Assembly: GCA_934339135.1 (NCBI GenBank)
Contig: CAKRHP010000003.1
Coordinates: 124,001 to 188,000 of the forward strand
DNA from: an uncultured Lachnospiraceae bacterium
GTDB taxonomy: Bacteria > Bacillota > Clostridia > Lachnospirales > Lachnospiraceae
DNA length: 64,000 nucleotides
Direction of reading: 5' to 3'
Shown: piece after piece, positions 19,743-29,160 of the stretch
Layout: each line of letters opens with the position of its first letter
Numbering within the stretch: the stretch's first letter is position 1
Notes under the pieces: model-generated
Databases searched by the model: none
Seen by the model: only the letters and a program-made list of their open reading frames with translations
Told to the model about the DNA's origin: nothing
Made by a program: the position numbers and the translations under genes

Positions 19743-20687
19743 ATGATTTCTATTGATCTGATCACAGGATTTCTGGGATCCGGCAAAACAACTTTTATTA
19801 AAAAATACGCAAAATATCTGATCGATCAGGGAAAAAACATTGGGATATTAGAAAATGATTTCGGTGCTGTAAACGTGGATGCAATGCTGCTTCAGGATAT
19901 TCTTGGAGAGAATTGCACTTTGGAAATGGTGGCAGGCGGGTGTGACGCAGACTGTCACCGGCGCCGCTTTAAAACAAAACTCATCGCTATGGGTATGTGC
20001 GGATACGACCGTGTTCTGGTGGAACCTTCCGGCATCTTTGATATGGATGAGTTTTTTGATGTACTGCATGAAGACCCGTTGGACCGCTGGTACGAAATCG
20101 GAAGTGTGATCACCGTCATTGATGCTAACCTGGATACCACACTCTCCGAATCCTCCCGTTTTCTGCTGGCTTCCCAGGCCGCCCAGGCAGGTACGATCCT
20201 TTACAGCCATGTGCAGGAAACGCAGGACTGCGTCCTTTCCGCTACGAAACAGTATGTGGCAGATCTTATGGAGAGCCTCCGGTGTTCTGCCCCATCCGGT
20301 CAGTTTATCCTACAAAAGGACTGGGATAAACTGCTTCCGGCTGACTTTGAAAACATCATGCATTCCGGTTATCATTCCGCCGATTACCGCAAGATGTGGC
20401 TGGACGAAAAAAAGACCTATGACAGTCTTTATTTTATGAACATGGAATTCACCGAAAGCTTTCTCCGGGAATCCTGTACCCAAATATTAAAAGACCCTGC
20501 CTGCGGCAAGGTCTTTCGTATCAAAGGATTCCAAAAACTCCCGGATAACACCTGGATCGCCGTCAATGCAACCCATCAGAATACAGAGATCCATCCGGTT
20601 CCAAACGGACAGGCAATCCTGATCGTCATCGGGGAGGGACTGCATCCGGAAGCAATCGAGGCCTGCTGGGGAAAGTCAAATCCTTAA
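19743..20687 (+). CDS. CobW/G3E-family GTP-binding protein (divergent)
   Basis: 314 aa. Walker A GFLGSGKTT near residues 8-16 and the VEPSG switch region identify a G3E GTPase, a family of metallochaperones and cobalamin- or nickel-insertion proteins. In place of the classic CxCC metal motif it has GGCDADCHRRR, and where an NKxD base-recognition motif is expected it reads LYSHVQE. The C-terminal CobW_C-like part (about 220-310) is shortened. The ATG at 19743 follows GGGAGGAAG; an upstream frame start at 19716 has no such site. It probably handles a metal or corrinoid cofactor. The Cys-rich gene at 22348-23304 may be a functional partner. Confidence 0.85.
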   Translation: MISIDLITGFLGSGKTTFIKKYAKYLIDQGKNIGILENDFGAVNVDAMLLQDILGENCTLEMVAGGCDADCHRRRFKTKLIAMGMCGYDRVLVEPSGIFDMDEFFDVLHEDPLDRWYEIGSVITVIDANLDTTLSESSRFLLASQAAQAGTILYSHVQETQDCVLSATKQYVADLMESLRCSAPSGQFILQKDWDKLLPADFENIMHSGYHSADYRKMWLDEKKTYDSLYFMNMEFTESFLRESCTQILKDPACGKVFRIKGFQKLPDNTWIAVNATHQNTEIHPVPNGQAILIVIGEGLHPEAIEACWGKSNP

Positions 20688-20722
20688 CCCCCCCGACAAA
20701 ACATCTTCACAAAAATCTGCCC

Positions 20723-20744
20723 CTCTTTCATCCGGTGGAAAGAG
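20723..20744 (-). terminator. Weak terminator after the MATE gene
   Basis: CTCTTTC/GAAAGAG inverted repeat. On the minus strand it is followed after a few bases by TTTTT. It lies in the short convergent gap between the CobW-like and MATE genes. Confidence 0.35.
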
Positions 20745-20780
20745 CCAAATGAATATATGCAGCATTCCCCATAGAGTCTC

Positions 20781-22169
20781 CTATACCTCCTCCGGAATCT
20801 TCTGGATGATCGTACGGTAGATCCGGATCAGGAATGTCAATGATACTGCAAAAGAAATAAGCTCTGCGATCGGGAAGGACCACCATACCATATGAAGTCC
20901 GCCGATCCTTGCCAGAATATATGCTGCAGGTATCAGCACGAATAACTGACGCATGATCGATACGATCATACTGAATACAGCTTTGCCGAGTGCCTGGAAT
21001 ACCGTGCCGGCAATGATACAAAACCATGCGATCAGATAATGGATCCCGATGATCCGAAGTGCCGGTACACCGATCGCCAGGAGATTGTCAGAAGCATTGA
21101 ACAGTCCCAGAAGCGTCTGGGGAATTGTCTCAAACAAAAGGAATCCGATAAAAGTCAGGCAGAATGCAACCGTCATACTGAGCTTAATGGTATGTACCAT
21201 ACGCTTTCTTTTCTGCGCACCATAATTGTATGCAATGATCGGAGTGATCCCGTTGTTTAGTCCAAACACCGGCATAAAGAAAAAGCTCTGCAACTTAAAA
21301 TATACTCCAAATACCGCGGTTGCCGTCGCCGAGAAATCAATCAGAATACGGTTCATACAATACGTCATGATAGATCCGATGGACTGCATAATGATGGACG
21401 GAATCCCGACGGCATAGATATTCCCGATAATCTTTCTATCCGGCCGGAAGCCCTTGAGCTCCACATTGACCTCATGATTAAATTTATGATGGCAAGTTCC
21501 TGCTACGACTCCGGCAACACACTGTCCGATGACGGTAGCAGCCGCTGCTCCTGTCACACCCATTTTCGGAGCACCGCACAGACCAAAGATCAGGATCGGA
21601 TCCAGGATAATATTGGTGAGTGCACCGGTCAACTGGGAAGTCATACTAAAGATCGTCTTTCCTGTGGAAGTCAGCAGACGCTCAAAGAAAAACTGGGCAA
21701 ACAAACCGAAAGAAAAGATCATAACCGTACTGAGATACTCAATTCCCATGGTCATGATCTCCGGATCCGCCTTGCCGGCCTGGCTGGCATAAAACGGTCT
21801 CACCACAGTAAATCCAAGGATCAGGAATAAAATATAACTCAGCATATAAATAAATGCACCATTGGTTGCAATCCTGTCCGCCAGCTTCCGGTTCTTCTCT
21901 CCCAAAGATCTGGAAACCAGGGCATTCATGCCAACACCGGTACCGGCTCCCACGGCGATCAAAAGCGTCTGGAGCGGAAATGCCAGAGATACGGCTGTCA
22001 GTGCATTTTCCGAAAGCTTTGCCACAAATATACTGTCCACAATATTGTACAGTGCCTGCACCAGCATGGAAACCATCATCGGCAGTGACATATTAAAAAC
22101 CAATTTTCCGATTGGCATTATCCCCATTTTATTTTCTGCAACAGGGGCAGCATTCTGATGTTCATTCAT
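20781..22169 (-). CDS. MATE-family multidrug/metabolite exporter
   Basis: 462 aa from the ATG at 22169, the normal size for MATE transporters with twelve membrane helices. Family marks: PMMVSMLVQALYNIVDSIFVAKL at the start of the first repeat and the inner symmetrical repeat beginning around GNIYAVGIPSIIMQ. It uses Na+ or H+ gradients to export cationic compounds. A longer open frame to 22475 overlaps the 3' end of the next gene and lies upstream of the promoter, so I rejected the extension. The leader carries a perfect palindrome (22234-22255). Confidence 0.92.
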   Translation of the reverse strand: MNEHQNAAPVAENKMGIMPIGKLVFNMSLPMMVSMLVQALYNIVDSIFVAKLSENALTAVSLAFPLQTLLIAVGAGTGVGMNALVSRSLGEKNRKLADRIATNGAFIYMLSYILFLILGFTVVRPFYASQAGKADPEIMTMGIEYLSTVMIFSFGLFAQFFFERLLTSTGKTIFSMTSQLTGALTNIILDPILIFGLCGAPKMGVTGAAAATVIGQCVAGVVAGTCHHKFNHEVNVELKGFRPDRKIIGNIYAVGIPSIIMQSIGSIMTYCMNRILIDFSATATAVFGVYFKLQSFFFMPVFGLNNGITPIIAYNYGAQKRKRMVHTIKLSMTVAFCLTFIGFLLFETIPQTLLGLFNASDNLLAIGVPALRIIGIHYLIAWFCIIAGTVFQALGKAVFSMIVSIMRQLFVLIPAAYILARIGGLHMVWWSFPIAELISFAVSLTFLIRIYRTIIQKIPEEV

Positions 22170-22233
22170 AATCGTCTTACATTCCTTTCTATCTGCCCGC
22201 AAACGTATTTGAGAGCAATCTGTGGTATCAGAT

Positions 22234-22255
22234 GGGACAAAATAACTTTTGTCCC
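22234..22255. promoter_or_regulatory. Palindromic operator candidate in the MATE leader
   Basis: GGGACAAAA and TTTTGTCCC are perfect complements separated by TAAC. The site lies about 20 bp downstream of the predicted transcript start and 65 bp upstream of the MATE start, a place where a repressor would block transcription. Confidence 0.5.
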
Positions 22256-22281
22256 TGACATTTCTATATGTCCAAATGAAT

Positions 22282-22311
22282 ATTCTATCATGAATCGGAT
22301 TACTTTGGCAA
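22282..22311 (-). promoter_or_regulatory. Promoter of the MATE gene
   Basis: On the minus strand TTGCCA (22306-22311), 18-bp spacer, TAGAAT (22282-22287). Confidence 0.55.
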
Positions 22312-22347
22312 CTTTTTAAAGGGAACTTGATACGAAAATCTTTCTTT

Positions 22348-23304
22348 TTACTGTTTAATGTGCTTTTTCTGATCATTGGCACAGAACCGGCAGCCCTCAC
22401 TCCCTCCGATACAACTGGCACAATCCCCGCAATCTGACAGAATATCCTCTCTGCTGACCAGATAGATTCCCACAATGCTCATCAACGGATCCATCTTCCC
22501 GTCCTTCCAGCAGATTCCAGACTTTGGTGTATCCATCAGCCCTAAAAGCTTTGGTGCCGCCGCAAGCTCCATCCCATAAAATCCGGGACCAAAGGAAGGG
22601 CTGCAATAGTGTCTGCTCATAACGCTGTGCTTTCTCTCCAGATATCCCTGCAGCCACTCTCTGACCACATCCATACAGGCAATCTGAAAAATCTCCAGAT
22701 AATACTGCGTCAGCAGCGAATCCGTCTCCTCCATTTCAAATAACGGTGCGTGAAAGGCATATACATATCCTGTCTCAATCTGGCTGCGCTCAATGCGTTC
22801 CAGCACATTGCAGAAGATCTCCTGCCCGCCAAACACAAAGCGGTCTTCCCGGACACACTCCTTCGCAAAGGGCTGTATCAATACGTTCAGGCGATAGAGA
22901 TATTTATGCTTTTCCAGAATATTTGTAATGCTGCTGATCGCCGCTGCCCGGTGCTGCCGATACATCTCCGGCTCCATCTGCTCCCAGGATGCGATCTGTG
23001 CCATCCTGTCCCATATCTGCTCCCGCAGATTCCATATGTTGATAGAAATTTCCTGATCCTGCTGCCCAAGTTGCTCCAATATTTTTTCATACATTTCCGG
23101 CCGGTGCACCACCGTACAGCCGCTGCAATCCTTGATACGCTGACCTTTGGCGTTCAGGATATAATCCGGATGCCCGAGACAATTTTCCTTCAGATATAAC
23201 GGACAGTAACAGAACAGGCAGTTGAATAAAGATGAGTCTGCAACGTCGTGACAGGGGAAGTATTCACATTGTTTGTTTTGGTAAAATTTGTAGGTGTTGT
23301 TCAT
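22348..23304 (-). CDS. Cys-rich zinc-type domain fused to MetH-activation-like domain
   Basis: 318 aa. The first ~75 residues carry many paired cysteines and histidines (CEYFPCHD, CLFCYCPLY, CSGC) and match the 'cysteine-rich small domain' found beside cobalamin genes. The remainder resembles the activation domain of B12-dependent methionine synthase: the substrate loop appears as RHYCSPSFGPGFYGM in place of RxSPGYG, and the C-terminus has CGDCASC and CRFC pairs, possibly for a metal or Fe-S cluster. A corrinoid-reactivation role is inferred. Start at 23304 (GGAG five bases upstream). With the CobW-like GTPase nearby it hints at a small metal/corrinoid module. Confidence 0.65.
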   Translation of the reverse strand: MNNTYKFYQNKQCEYFPCHDVADSSLFNCLFCYCPLYLKENCLGHPDYILNAKGQRIKDCSGCTVVHRPEMYEKILEQLGQQDQEISINIWNLREQIWDRMAQIASWEQMEPEMYRQHRAAAISSITNILEKHKYLYRLNVLIQPFAKECVREDRFVFGGQEIFCNVLERIERSQIETGYVYAFHAPLFEMEETDSLLTQYYLEIFQIACMDVVREWLQGYLERKHSVMSRHYCSPSFGPGFYGMELAAAPKLLGLMDTPKSGICWKDGKMDPLMSIVGIYLVSREDILSDCGDCASCIGGSEGCRFCANDQKKHIKQ

Positions 23305-23374
23305 ATTGACTCCTTCGTTATGATATTGCAAATCTGCTTCTTGTCGGTGTTTGTCAACTCATTATATCATGTTA

Positions 23375-23403
23375 TTGAAAAATTTCCCAAAAAACGGTAT
23401 AGT
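23375..23403 (+). promoter_or_regulatory. Promoter of the AGCS symporter
   Basis: TTGAAA (23375-23380), 17-bp spacer, TATAGT (23398-23403), about 55 bp before the start codon. Confidence 0.65.
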
Positions 23404-23459
23404 ATAAAAGTGCGTTTTACATGGATAACACGCAAATTATACACAGGAAGGATAAAATA

Positions 23460-24881
23460 ATGTGGAAAACAATCAATGATTTACTCGTTCATATCGACAA
23501 CCTTGTATGGGGTGTCCCGCTTATGGTACTGATCTTATCAGGAGGTATCTTATTGACACTGCGTCTGGGATTTCTTCAGATCAAAAAGCTTCCATTAGCA
23601 TTAAAATGGATGGTAAAAAACGAAGAGGGTGGCGAAGGCGAAATTTCCAGCTTCTCCGCACTCTGCACAGCACTAAGTGCCACCATCGGTACCGGTAATA
23701 TCGTCGGCGTTGCAACTGCCGTAGGTACCGGAGGACCGGGAGCACTTTTCTGGATGATCGTAGCCGCTTTCTTTGGAATGGCAACCAAATTTTCCGAGGG
23801 TCTTCTCGCTGTCAAGTATCGTATCGTCGGCGAGGATGGACATAGTCTCGGCGGCCCGTTTTATTATATTGAACAGGGCATGGGTAAGAAATGGAAATGG
23901 CTTGCAAAGCTGTTCGCCTTTTTCGGCGTATGTGTCGGACTTTTCGGTATTGGAACTTTCAGTCAGGTAAACGGAATCGCCAGTGCTGTTCACGGATTTT
24001 TTGATCCGAATGATAAGCATTGTATACAGATTTTTTCTCTTGGCCAATATTCCTGGTCTGTTGTTATAGCATCCCTGATCCTTGCATTCTGCGTAGCAGC
24101 CGTGCTGATCGGCGGCATCAAACGTATTGCAAGTGTCAGTCAGGTGGTCGTGCCTTTTATGGCGATTATCTATTTCCTTTTTGCAGCAATCCTGATCATT
24201 ACCAATATCACACAGATACCTGCTGCGATCAAGATCATCATAAAAGCAGCATTTACTCCAAAGGCTGTAACCGGCGGTGCCGTGGGCAGCATGTTTATAG
24301 CAATGCAGAAGGGTGTTGCCAGAGGTATCTTCTCCAACGAAGCGGGTCTTGGTAGTGCACCGATCGCTGCAGCTGCTGCCCAGACAAAGGAGCCTGTCCG
24401 TCAGGGTCTCGTCAGCATGACCGGCACCTTTATTGATACCATCGTGATCTGTACTCTGACCGGCCTTTCCATCGTACTGACCGGCGCATGGCAGGTAGAT
24501 GGTCTGGAGGGTGTTGCTGTGACAACATATGCATTCCAGAAAGGACTTCCTTTCCCGGCAGAAGTGTCCTCCTTCATTTTGATGCTGTGTCTTGTATTCT
24601 TTGCATTTACCACAATTCTCGGCTGGGATTACTACAGTGAGCGTTGTCTGGAATACTTAAGCGGCGGCAATATGAAGCATGTTAAGATTTACCGCTGGAT
24701 ATACATTCTGGCAGTATTTATCGGACCTTATATGACGGTCAGTGCCGTCTGGACCATCGCAGATATCTTTAACGGACTGATGGCGATTCCAAATATGATC
24801 GCACTCTTTGTATTAAACGGTGTCATTGTAAAAGAAACGAAAGATTTCTTTGAAAGACATGAACGCGGGGATTTCAATTAA
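23460..24881 (+). CDS. Sodium:alanine/glycine symporter (AGCS family)
   Basis: 473 aa, typical length, ten or eleven hydrophobic helices. Family signatures: GGILLTLRLGFLQIKKL near the start, SALCTALSATIGTGNIVGVATA, FSEGLLAVKYR, and GIFSNEAGLGSAPIAAAAA. It imports alanine or glycine with Na+. The ATG at 23460 follows AGGAAGG; the earlier in-frame ATG at 23421 lies too close to the promoter's transcript start. Monocistronic with terminator. Confidence 0.95.
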   Translation: MWKTINDLLVHIDNLVWGVPLMVLILSGGILLTLRLGFLQIKKLPLALKWMVKNEEGGEGEISSFSALCTALSATIGTGNIVGVATAVGTGGPGALFWMIVAAFFGMATKFSEGLLAVKYRIVGEDGHSLGGPFYYIEQGMGKKWKWLAKLFAFFGVCVGLFGIGTFSQVNGIASAVHGFFDPNDKHCIQIFSLGQYSWSVVIASLILAFCVAAVLIGGIKRIASVSQVVVPFMAIIYFLFAAILIITNITQIPAAIKIIIKAAFTPKAVTGGAVGSMFIAMQKGVARGIFSNEAGLGSAPIAAAAAQTKEPVRQGLVSMTGTFIDTIVICTLTGLSIVLTGAWQVDGLEGVAVTTYAFQKGLPFPAEVSSFILMLCLVFFAFTTILGWDYYSERCLEYLSGGNMKHVKIYRWIYILAVFIGPYMTVSAVWTIADIFNGLMAIPNMIALFVLNGVIVKETKDFFERHERGDFN

Positions 24882-24898
24882 TTTAAGCTTCTTTAAAC

Positions 24899-24945
24899 AA
24901 GCTCTCCATTTTCTTACGATCACGCAGAAAATGGGGAGCTTTATT
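24899..24945 (+). terminator. Terminator of the AGCS symporter
   Basis: AAGCTCTCCATTTTCT (24899-24914) pairs with AGAAAATGGGGAGCTT (24926-24942) with one bulged base, then TTATTC. Confidence 0.8.
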
Positions 24946-25116
24946 CGTATATTATCCTGCCACATGCCAAAAAAAAGCATAAAAAATCCATCGTCAATAA
25001 TCGTCCGCAAAACATACCTCTCACGGCTTCCGTAAAACGATGGAAAAGGCTTATCTTATATCTGATCCGGCTCCGCTAACAGACACTTGATTTCATATCA
25101 ATTTATGTATTCTCCG

Positions 25117-25338
25117 TCACACTCTCCTCTGGCCGGAAACAATAAATGCCACCACCAATGCAGCTATCAGCAACGGAAATGCTGCAGATAATAATCCTGC
25201 TAACAGCATACCGATCAGGATCACCGGAAGAAATACAACAAACGCCACAATCTTTGTCAGTCCCCATGCCATCTTTATTGCGAAGAAAAACAATTTCACT
25301 GCCAAAATAAAAGTCCCTATGACAAATAATGTAATCAT
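25117..25338 (-). CDS. Small membrane protein, two hydrophobic segments
   Basis: 73 aa. Nearly all of the protein is hydrophobic: a helix about 2-22, a second long hydrophobic stretch about 28-68, and a basic tail QRRV. GGGGAGG precedes the ATG by three bases, which supports a real gene. No family recognised; no operon partner. Confidence 0.65.
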   Translation of the reverse strand: MITLFVIGTFILAVKLFFFAIKMAWGLTKIVAFVVFLPVILIGMLLAGLLSAAFPLLIAALVVAFIVSGQRRV

Positions 25339-25546
25339 ATGCCTCCCCTTCTTTCCTTTGTTTATTTACCGATTATACCGCTTTGCATGACATAGCGCAA
25401 GAAAAATACACTACTCCGCCCGGAAACAAGCTCCTCTTTGCTGTAGGTTTACGGATGATTTTGTGAAAAATCACGATTTTCCTTTTCTTTCCGGTGCATT
25501 TATTGTATAATATCAATCAGAAATCTATCAGAAGAGGTGAAATTCA

Positions 25547-26851
25547 ATGTTTAGTCAATTATTTGGAAAATATCTTGTAGAAAAGCAGATCATCACCCTC
25601 GATGAATACCGTGCTTCCATTGAGAAGCAGTTATCCGTTCGTGTAAAGCTTGGTACCATTGCGATTGCAGAGGGCTTGCTCTCAGAGGCAGACGTAGATA
25701 TGATCAATAAGCTGCAGATGCAGTTTGATAAGCGTTTCGGCGATATCGCCCAGGAGAAGGGTCTCCTGACCGATGCCCAGATCGGAGAGCTTCTTCAGAA
25801 GCAGGGTAACCCATATATGCAGTTTACACAGGCTCTGACCGAATGTACGAAGCTGACGGCATCCGTCATCGACAAGACGTTATCCGCATTTCAGAAGGAG
25901 CATGGCTTCTCCGATACGGATATGGCCGCTTTAAAGGCAGATGACCTGGATGCACTGATCCCGGTCTTTGCATGTGCGGCTAATTCTTCCATTACAGATC
26001 TGGCAGGTCTGGTGGTCCGCAATATCAACCGTTTTGTCACCAGAGATTTTTATATCGGTCAGATCAAGCATATAAAGTCTCTGTCCTACCATTCTCTCGC
26101 CGGACAGAAATTATCCGGAGACGGTCATTTTTATCTGGCTCTTGCTGATGATGCCGATGCGAAGGCATTCTCCCTGATCGCTGATCATTTTTCCGGAGAC
26201 AGACAGAACGATACGGCCGATATCTTCGATGCTGTCTGTGAGTTTATTAACGTCAGCAACGGTCTCTTTGCTTCCGAGCAGAGCGAGAAGGAGAAGGAAT
26301 TCGAATTAGAGCCTGTATTTGCTTATCAGGATCAGACCATAGAGGGAGATTTTCATGTATTACCTGTTTACATAGAGGATCACCGTATCCATCTTGTGAT
26401 CGCAGACAATGATCAGCTTAAACTCGGAGATACTCCTTATCATTTTGCTTCCAATGAAAAGCAGGTTTATGATGTACATACCGATTCCAGGGGATCTGTA
26501 TTAGTCGTAGATGATTCCAGAATGTCCCGTATGATCATGAAAAATCTTCTGGAGGAGGAAGGTTACTCTGTGATCGGCGAGGCAACAAACGGTGAGGAAG
26601 CCGTAGAGATGTTTAAGCAGCATCCGGCAGATCTTACGACACTTGATATCACCATGCCAAAGATGGACGGTATCGAGGCATTGCAAAAGATCCTGGAGAT
26701 CGATCCGGAAGCAAAAGTCATTATGATCACCGCTGCGGGTCAGCAGTCTAAGGTGTTAGCCGCTTTGAAATACGGTGCAAAGCAATTTATCACCAAACCA
26801 TTTGAAAAGGATGTTGTATTAAACAACATCAAAGAAGTTCTCGGCAAATAG
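25547..26851 (+). CDS. CheX-like phosphatase fused to CheY-like receiver
   Basis: 434 aa. Residues 1 to about 95 contain two short helical repeats of the kind seen in GspE/MshE N-terminal domains (LGTIAIAEGLLSEADVD, FGDIAQEKGLLTDAQI). The middle (about 145-300) resembles CheX, with the catalytic E-x2-N motif as E232-F-I-N235. The C-terminus (about 315-434) is a receiver with DD near 322, phospho-acceptor D367 (TLDITMPKMDG) and a KPF lysine. CheX dephosphorylates CheY-P, so this protein probably tunes a chemotaxis-type signal and can itself be phosphorylated. MshEN-type repeats bind c-di-GMP in some proteins; here that is only a possibility. GAGGTG precedes the ATG. Confidence 0.8.
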   Translation: MFSQLFGKYLVEKQIITLDEYRASIEKQLSVRVKLGTIAIAEGLLSEADVDMINKLQMQFDKRFGDIAQEKGLLTDAQIGELLQKQGNPYMQFTQALTECTKLTASVIDKTLSAFQKEHGFSDTDMAALKADDLDALIPVFACAANSSITDLAGLVVRNINRFVTRDFYIGQIKHIKSLSYHSLAGQKLSGDGHFYLALADDADAKAFSLIADHFSGDRQNDTADIFDAVCEFINVSNGLFASEQSEKEKEFELEPVFAYQDQTIEGDFHVLPVYIEDHRIHLVIADNDQLKLGDTPYHFASNEKQVYDVHTDSRGSVLVVDDSRMSRMIMKNLLEEEGYSVIGEATNGEEAVEMFKQHPADLTTLDITMPKMDGIEALQKILEIDPEAKVIMITAAGQQSKVLAALKYGAKQFITKPFEKDVVLNNIKEVLGK

Positions 26852-26914
26852 CACCGGGAACAGAGCATTATTTACTGAATATTTTATCTTAACTCGATAC
26901 TCCTAACATAATAG

Positions 26915-26951
26915 CAGCCACCGGTCAGATACTATTTCTGACCGGTGGCTG
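26915..26951. terminator. Bidirectional terminator
   Basis: CAGCCACCGGTCAG and CTGACCGGTGGCTG form a perfect 14-bp stem with a 9-nt loop between two convergent genes. The flanks are AT-rich but without a long T tract. Confidence 0.7.
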
Positions 26952-26968
26952 TTATCATATTATCATTC

Positions 26969-29074
26969 TCACTTTTTCCTTTGTTCCATCCAGACAAGCA
27001 GATCCTCCAGCTTCAATGGCTTGCTGTAAAGATACCCCTGAAATGCATTACATCCCAGTCTCTCCAGTTCATCTCTCTGCTCCCTGGTCTCCACATACTC
27101 TGCTATGATCTTAAAATCAAGTGACTGACCCAGATATACAATGGAACCAATAATATCGCTATTTCTCTCATTGTCCAGAATATCTCTCGTCAATGATCCA
27201 TCCAGCTTCACCACATTAAAGTAGCTGGTCTGCAGATACATTAATGAGGTATGTCCCATACCAAAATCATCAATCAGGAACTTATGTCCCTTTGCCTTCA
27301 GATTCTTTATCTTGTCCGCAATATCAATAGATGTCGAAAGGGCATCCTGTTCCGTAATCTCCAGACAAAACCATTCGTTCGGAATATGATACTTCTCTAC
27401 CACATCTGCAATACACTGCTCAATGCCGTCCCATTCCAGAGACTCATTGGTAATATTGACAGATACTTTAAACTCTGAAGAGGTCTCAGGCTTCATCTGA
27501 GTGACTGCCCTGGCCGCCTCATCAAAAATAAACTGTTCCAGCTTATGCAGGATATGTGCCTCCTTTGCCAGCTGGATGATCAACGGCGGATAGATAAATC
27601 CAAGCTCCGGATGATTCCAGCGGATCAATGCTTCCACACCGATACATTCGCCATCACAATTTACCTGCGGCTGATACATCATAAATAGTTCTTTGTTGTG
27701 TACTGCCTCTGCCAGCTCCGATGCCAATACTCTCGCCACATACCCCAGATCGTCCTCTCTCTTAGTTAGAATGCCAATGGAATTGTTCTCCTCTTCCTGC
27801 TGCATCTCCTCTACTAACCGTTTCACATCTCTGGCAATACGGAGCCGGCTCTGCTCCTCATAAATCCGCACAAACGGCCGGTAGATCAGAACACCCGCCG
27901 TCAGACAGACAACCTGAAGCACAGCTCCTCTCCAGGATCCCGTTGCCTGATAACCACTTAACAAAATCGGCGTAGTCCAGTCCACTTCATTGATAATATG
28001 TGGCACGATTCCACTGTAAATCGCTCCATAGGTAATGAGAAAATTGGCAATCGGCACCAGAATAAACGGCACCAGAAAGACCGGGTTAAAAATAACCGGA
28101 ATACCAAAAAGTGCAATCTCACTGATATTAAAAATCACCGTTGGTGCTGCCATGGACGCCAGATGACGGACATCCTTCTTTCTTGCAAAAAGAAGGATCG
28201 CGATCACCAGACAGAGCATCGCCCCGGTACCTCCCAGCAGTACAAAAACATCCTGCATGGTTTTGCTGAAAATCCCCGCCGTCACATCAGTAAAGTGCTG
28301 TTTGATCACTGTATCCAGCATGTTATGACCATGAAAACCAAGGAACCACAATCCATGGGTCAAAAAGATCACAATGAGTCCGGATCCCAGACCGTTTTTC
28401 ATCGGAGTCAGCAAATAATTAAATATCTGCTCTATGAGTTCCTGAACCCCATCCACTCCGAAACACACGTCGAAAAACTGATGCAGCAGAGAAAAGAACC
28501 CAATAATGATCACAGCCGGCCCTATCCCTTCAATGGCCGCAATATAAACGCTGTCCGTATTCATCCCATGTTGTCCGGTCATCTGAAAAAGTCCTCTGCC
28601 CTTTAAAGCATAATATACCTCACCGGAGATCAATGCTACCAGAAGGGCACTGAACGTATGCATATTGCTGAACTTATCAACCGAAAAATCATCATACTGG
28701 ATGCCGGAATATCCTGCAAATGCTGCCAATGTTATGATCACAAGAATGATGATACTTCCCGCGCTCTCATTGACTCCCTTTTTGCGTCTCATCATAATGG
28801 AATAACCGACACTGACAGCTGCCGCCAAAAAAATAGAAAAGAAACGATTCACGCAGGAATAGAGACACAGAAAAAACTCCTCCACACGTCCGCCTAACAA
28901 ATGGTGCATAAAACTCTGGTACGCAGAGATTGGAAGATTCACCAGCATTGCTGACAAATACCCCACGACCAGCAACGGTATCATCATGATCATCCCCTGC
29001 CTTATCGCACCTAGTACACAACTGTTTTCCATTTTATCTGTAATATGCATAAGTACTTTTTTTATCTGATCCAT
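26969..29074 (-). CDS. PTS EIIC-like membrane domain fused to EAL c-di-GMP phosphodiesterase
   Basis: 701 aa. Residues 1 to about 415 look like the EIIC permease of the lactose/cellobiose PTS family (GAIRQGMIMMIPLLVVGYLS, GGTGAMLCLVIAILLFARKK, FNISEIALFGIPVIFNP). From about 450 it is an EAL domain: E481 in GVEALIRWNHPELG, ITEQDAL, DDFGMGHTSL, KLDGSL and AEYVET, so the catalytic residues for c-di-GMP hydrolysis appear intact. No EIIA/EIIB genes are nearby. I infer that the permease-like part senses a sugar or PTS state and controls c-di-GMP. Own promoter; the accessory region begins 130 bp upstream. Confidence 0.9.
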   Translation of the reverse strand: MDQIKKVLMHITDKMENSCVLGAIRQGMIMMIPLLVVGYLSAMLVNLPISAYQSFMHHLLGGRVEEFFLCLYSCVNRFFSIFLAAAVSVGYSIMMRRKKGVNESAGSIIILVIITLAAFAGYSGIQYDDFSVDKFSNMHTFSALLVALISGEVYYALKGRGLFQMTGQHGMNTDSVYIAAIEGIGPAVIIIGFFSLLHQFFDVCFGVDGVQELIEQIFNYLLTPMKNGLGSGLIVIFLTHGLWFLGFHGHNMLDTVIKQHFTDVTAGIFSKTMQDVFVLLGGTGAMLCLVIAILLFARKKDVRHLASMAAPTVIFNISEIALFGIPVIFNPVFLVPFILVPIANFLITYGAIYSGIVPHIINEVDWTTPILLSGYQATGSWRGAVLQVVCLTAGVLIYRPFVRIYEEQSRLRIARDVKRLVEEMQQEEENNSIGILTKREDDLGYVARVLASELAEAVHNKELFMMYQPQVNCDGECIGVEALIRWNHPELGFIYPPLIIQLAKEAHILHKLEQFIFDEAARAVTQMKPETSSEFKVSVNITNESLEWDGIEQCIADVVEKYHIPNEWFCLEITEQDALSTSIDIADKIKNLKAKGHKFLIDDFGMGHTSLMYLQTSYFNVVKLDGSLTRDILDNERNSDIIGSIVYLGQSLDFKIIAEYVETREQRDELERLGCNAFQGYLYSKPLKLEDLLVWMEQRKK

Positions 29075-29160
29075 CTTTAGTACCCCTTACATTCCCTGTA
29101 TTTTACCTATCTCATACGCTTCTTATCCCAATTCATTTCTCCACATCCCTGTACAAGTAT

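Noticed and set aside
22170..22475. N-terminal extension of the MATE protein
   Set aside because: It would lie upstream of the predicted promoter, overlaps the neighbouring gene and has no membrane-protein character.
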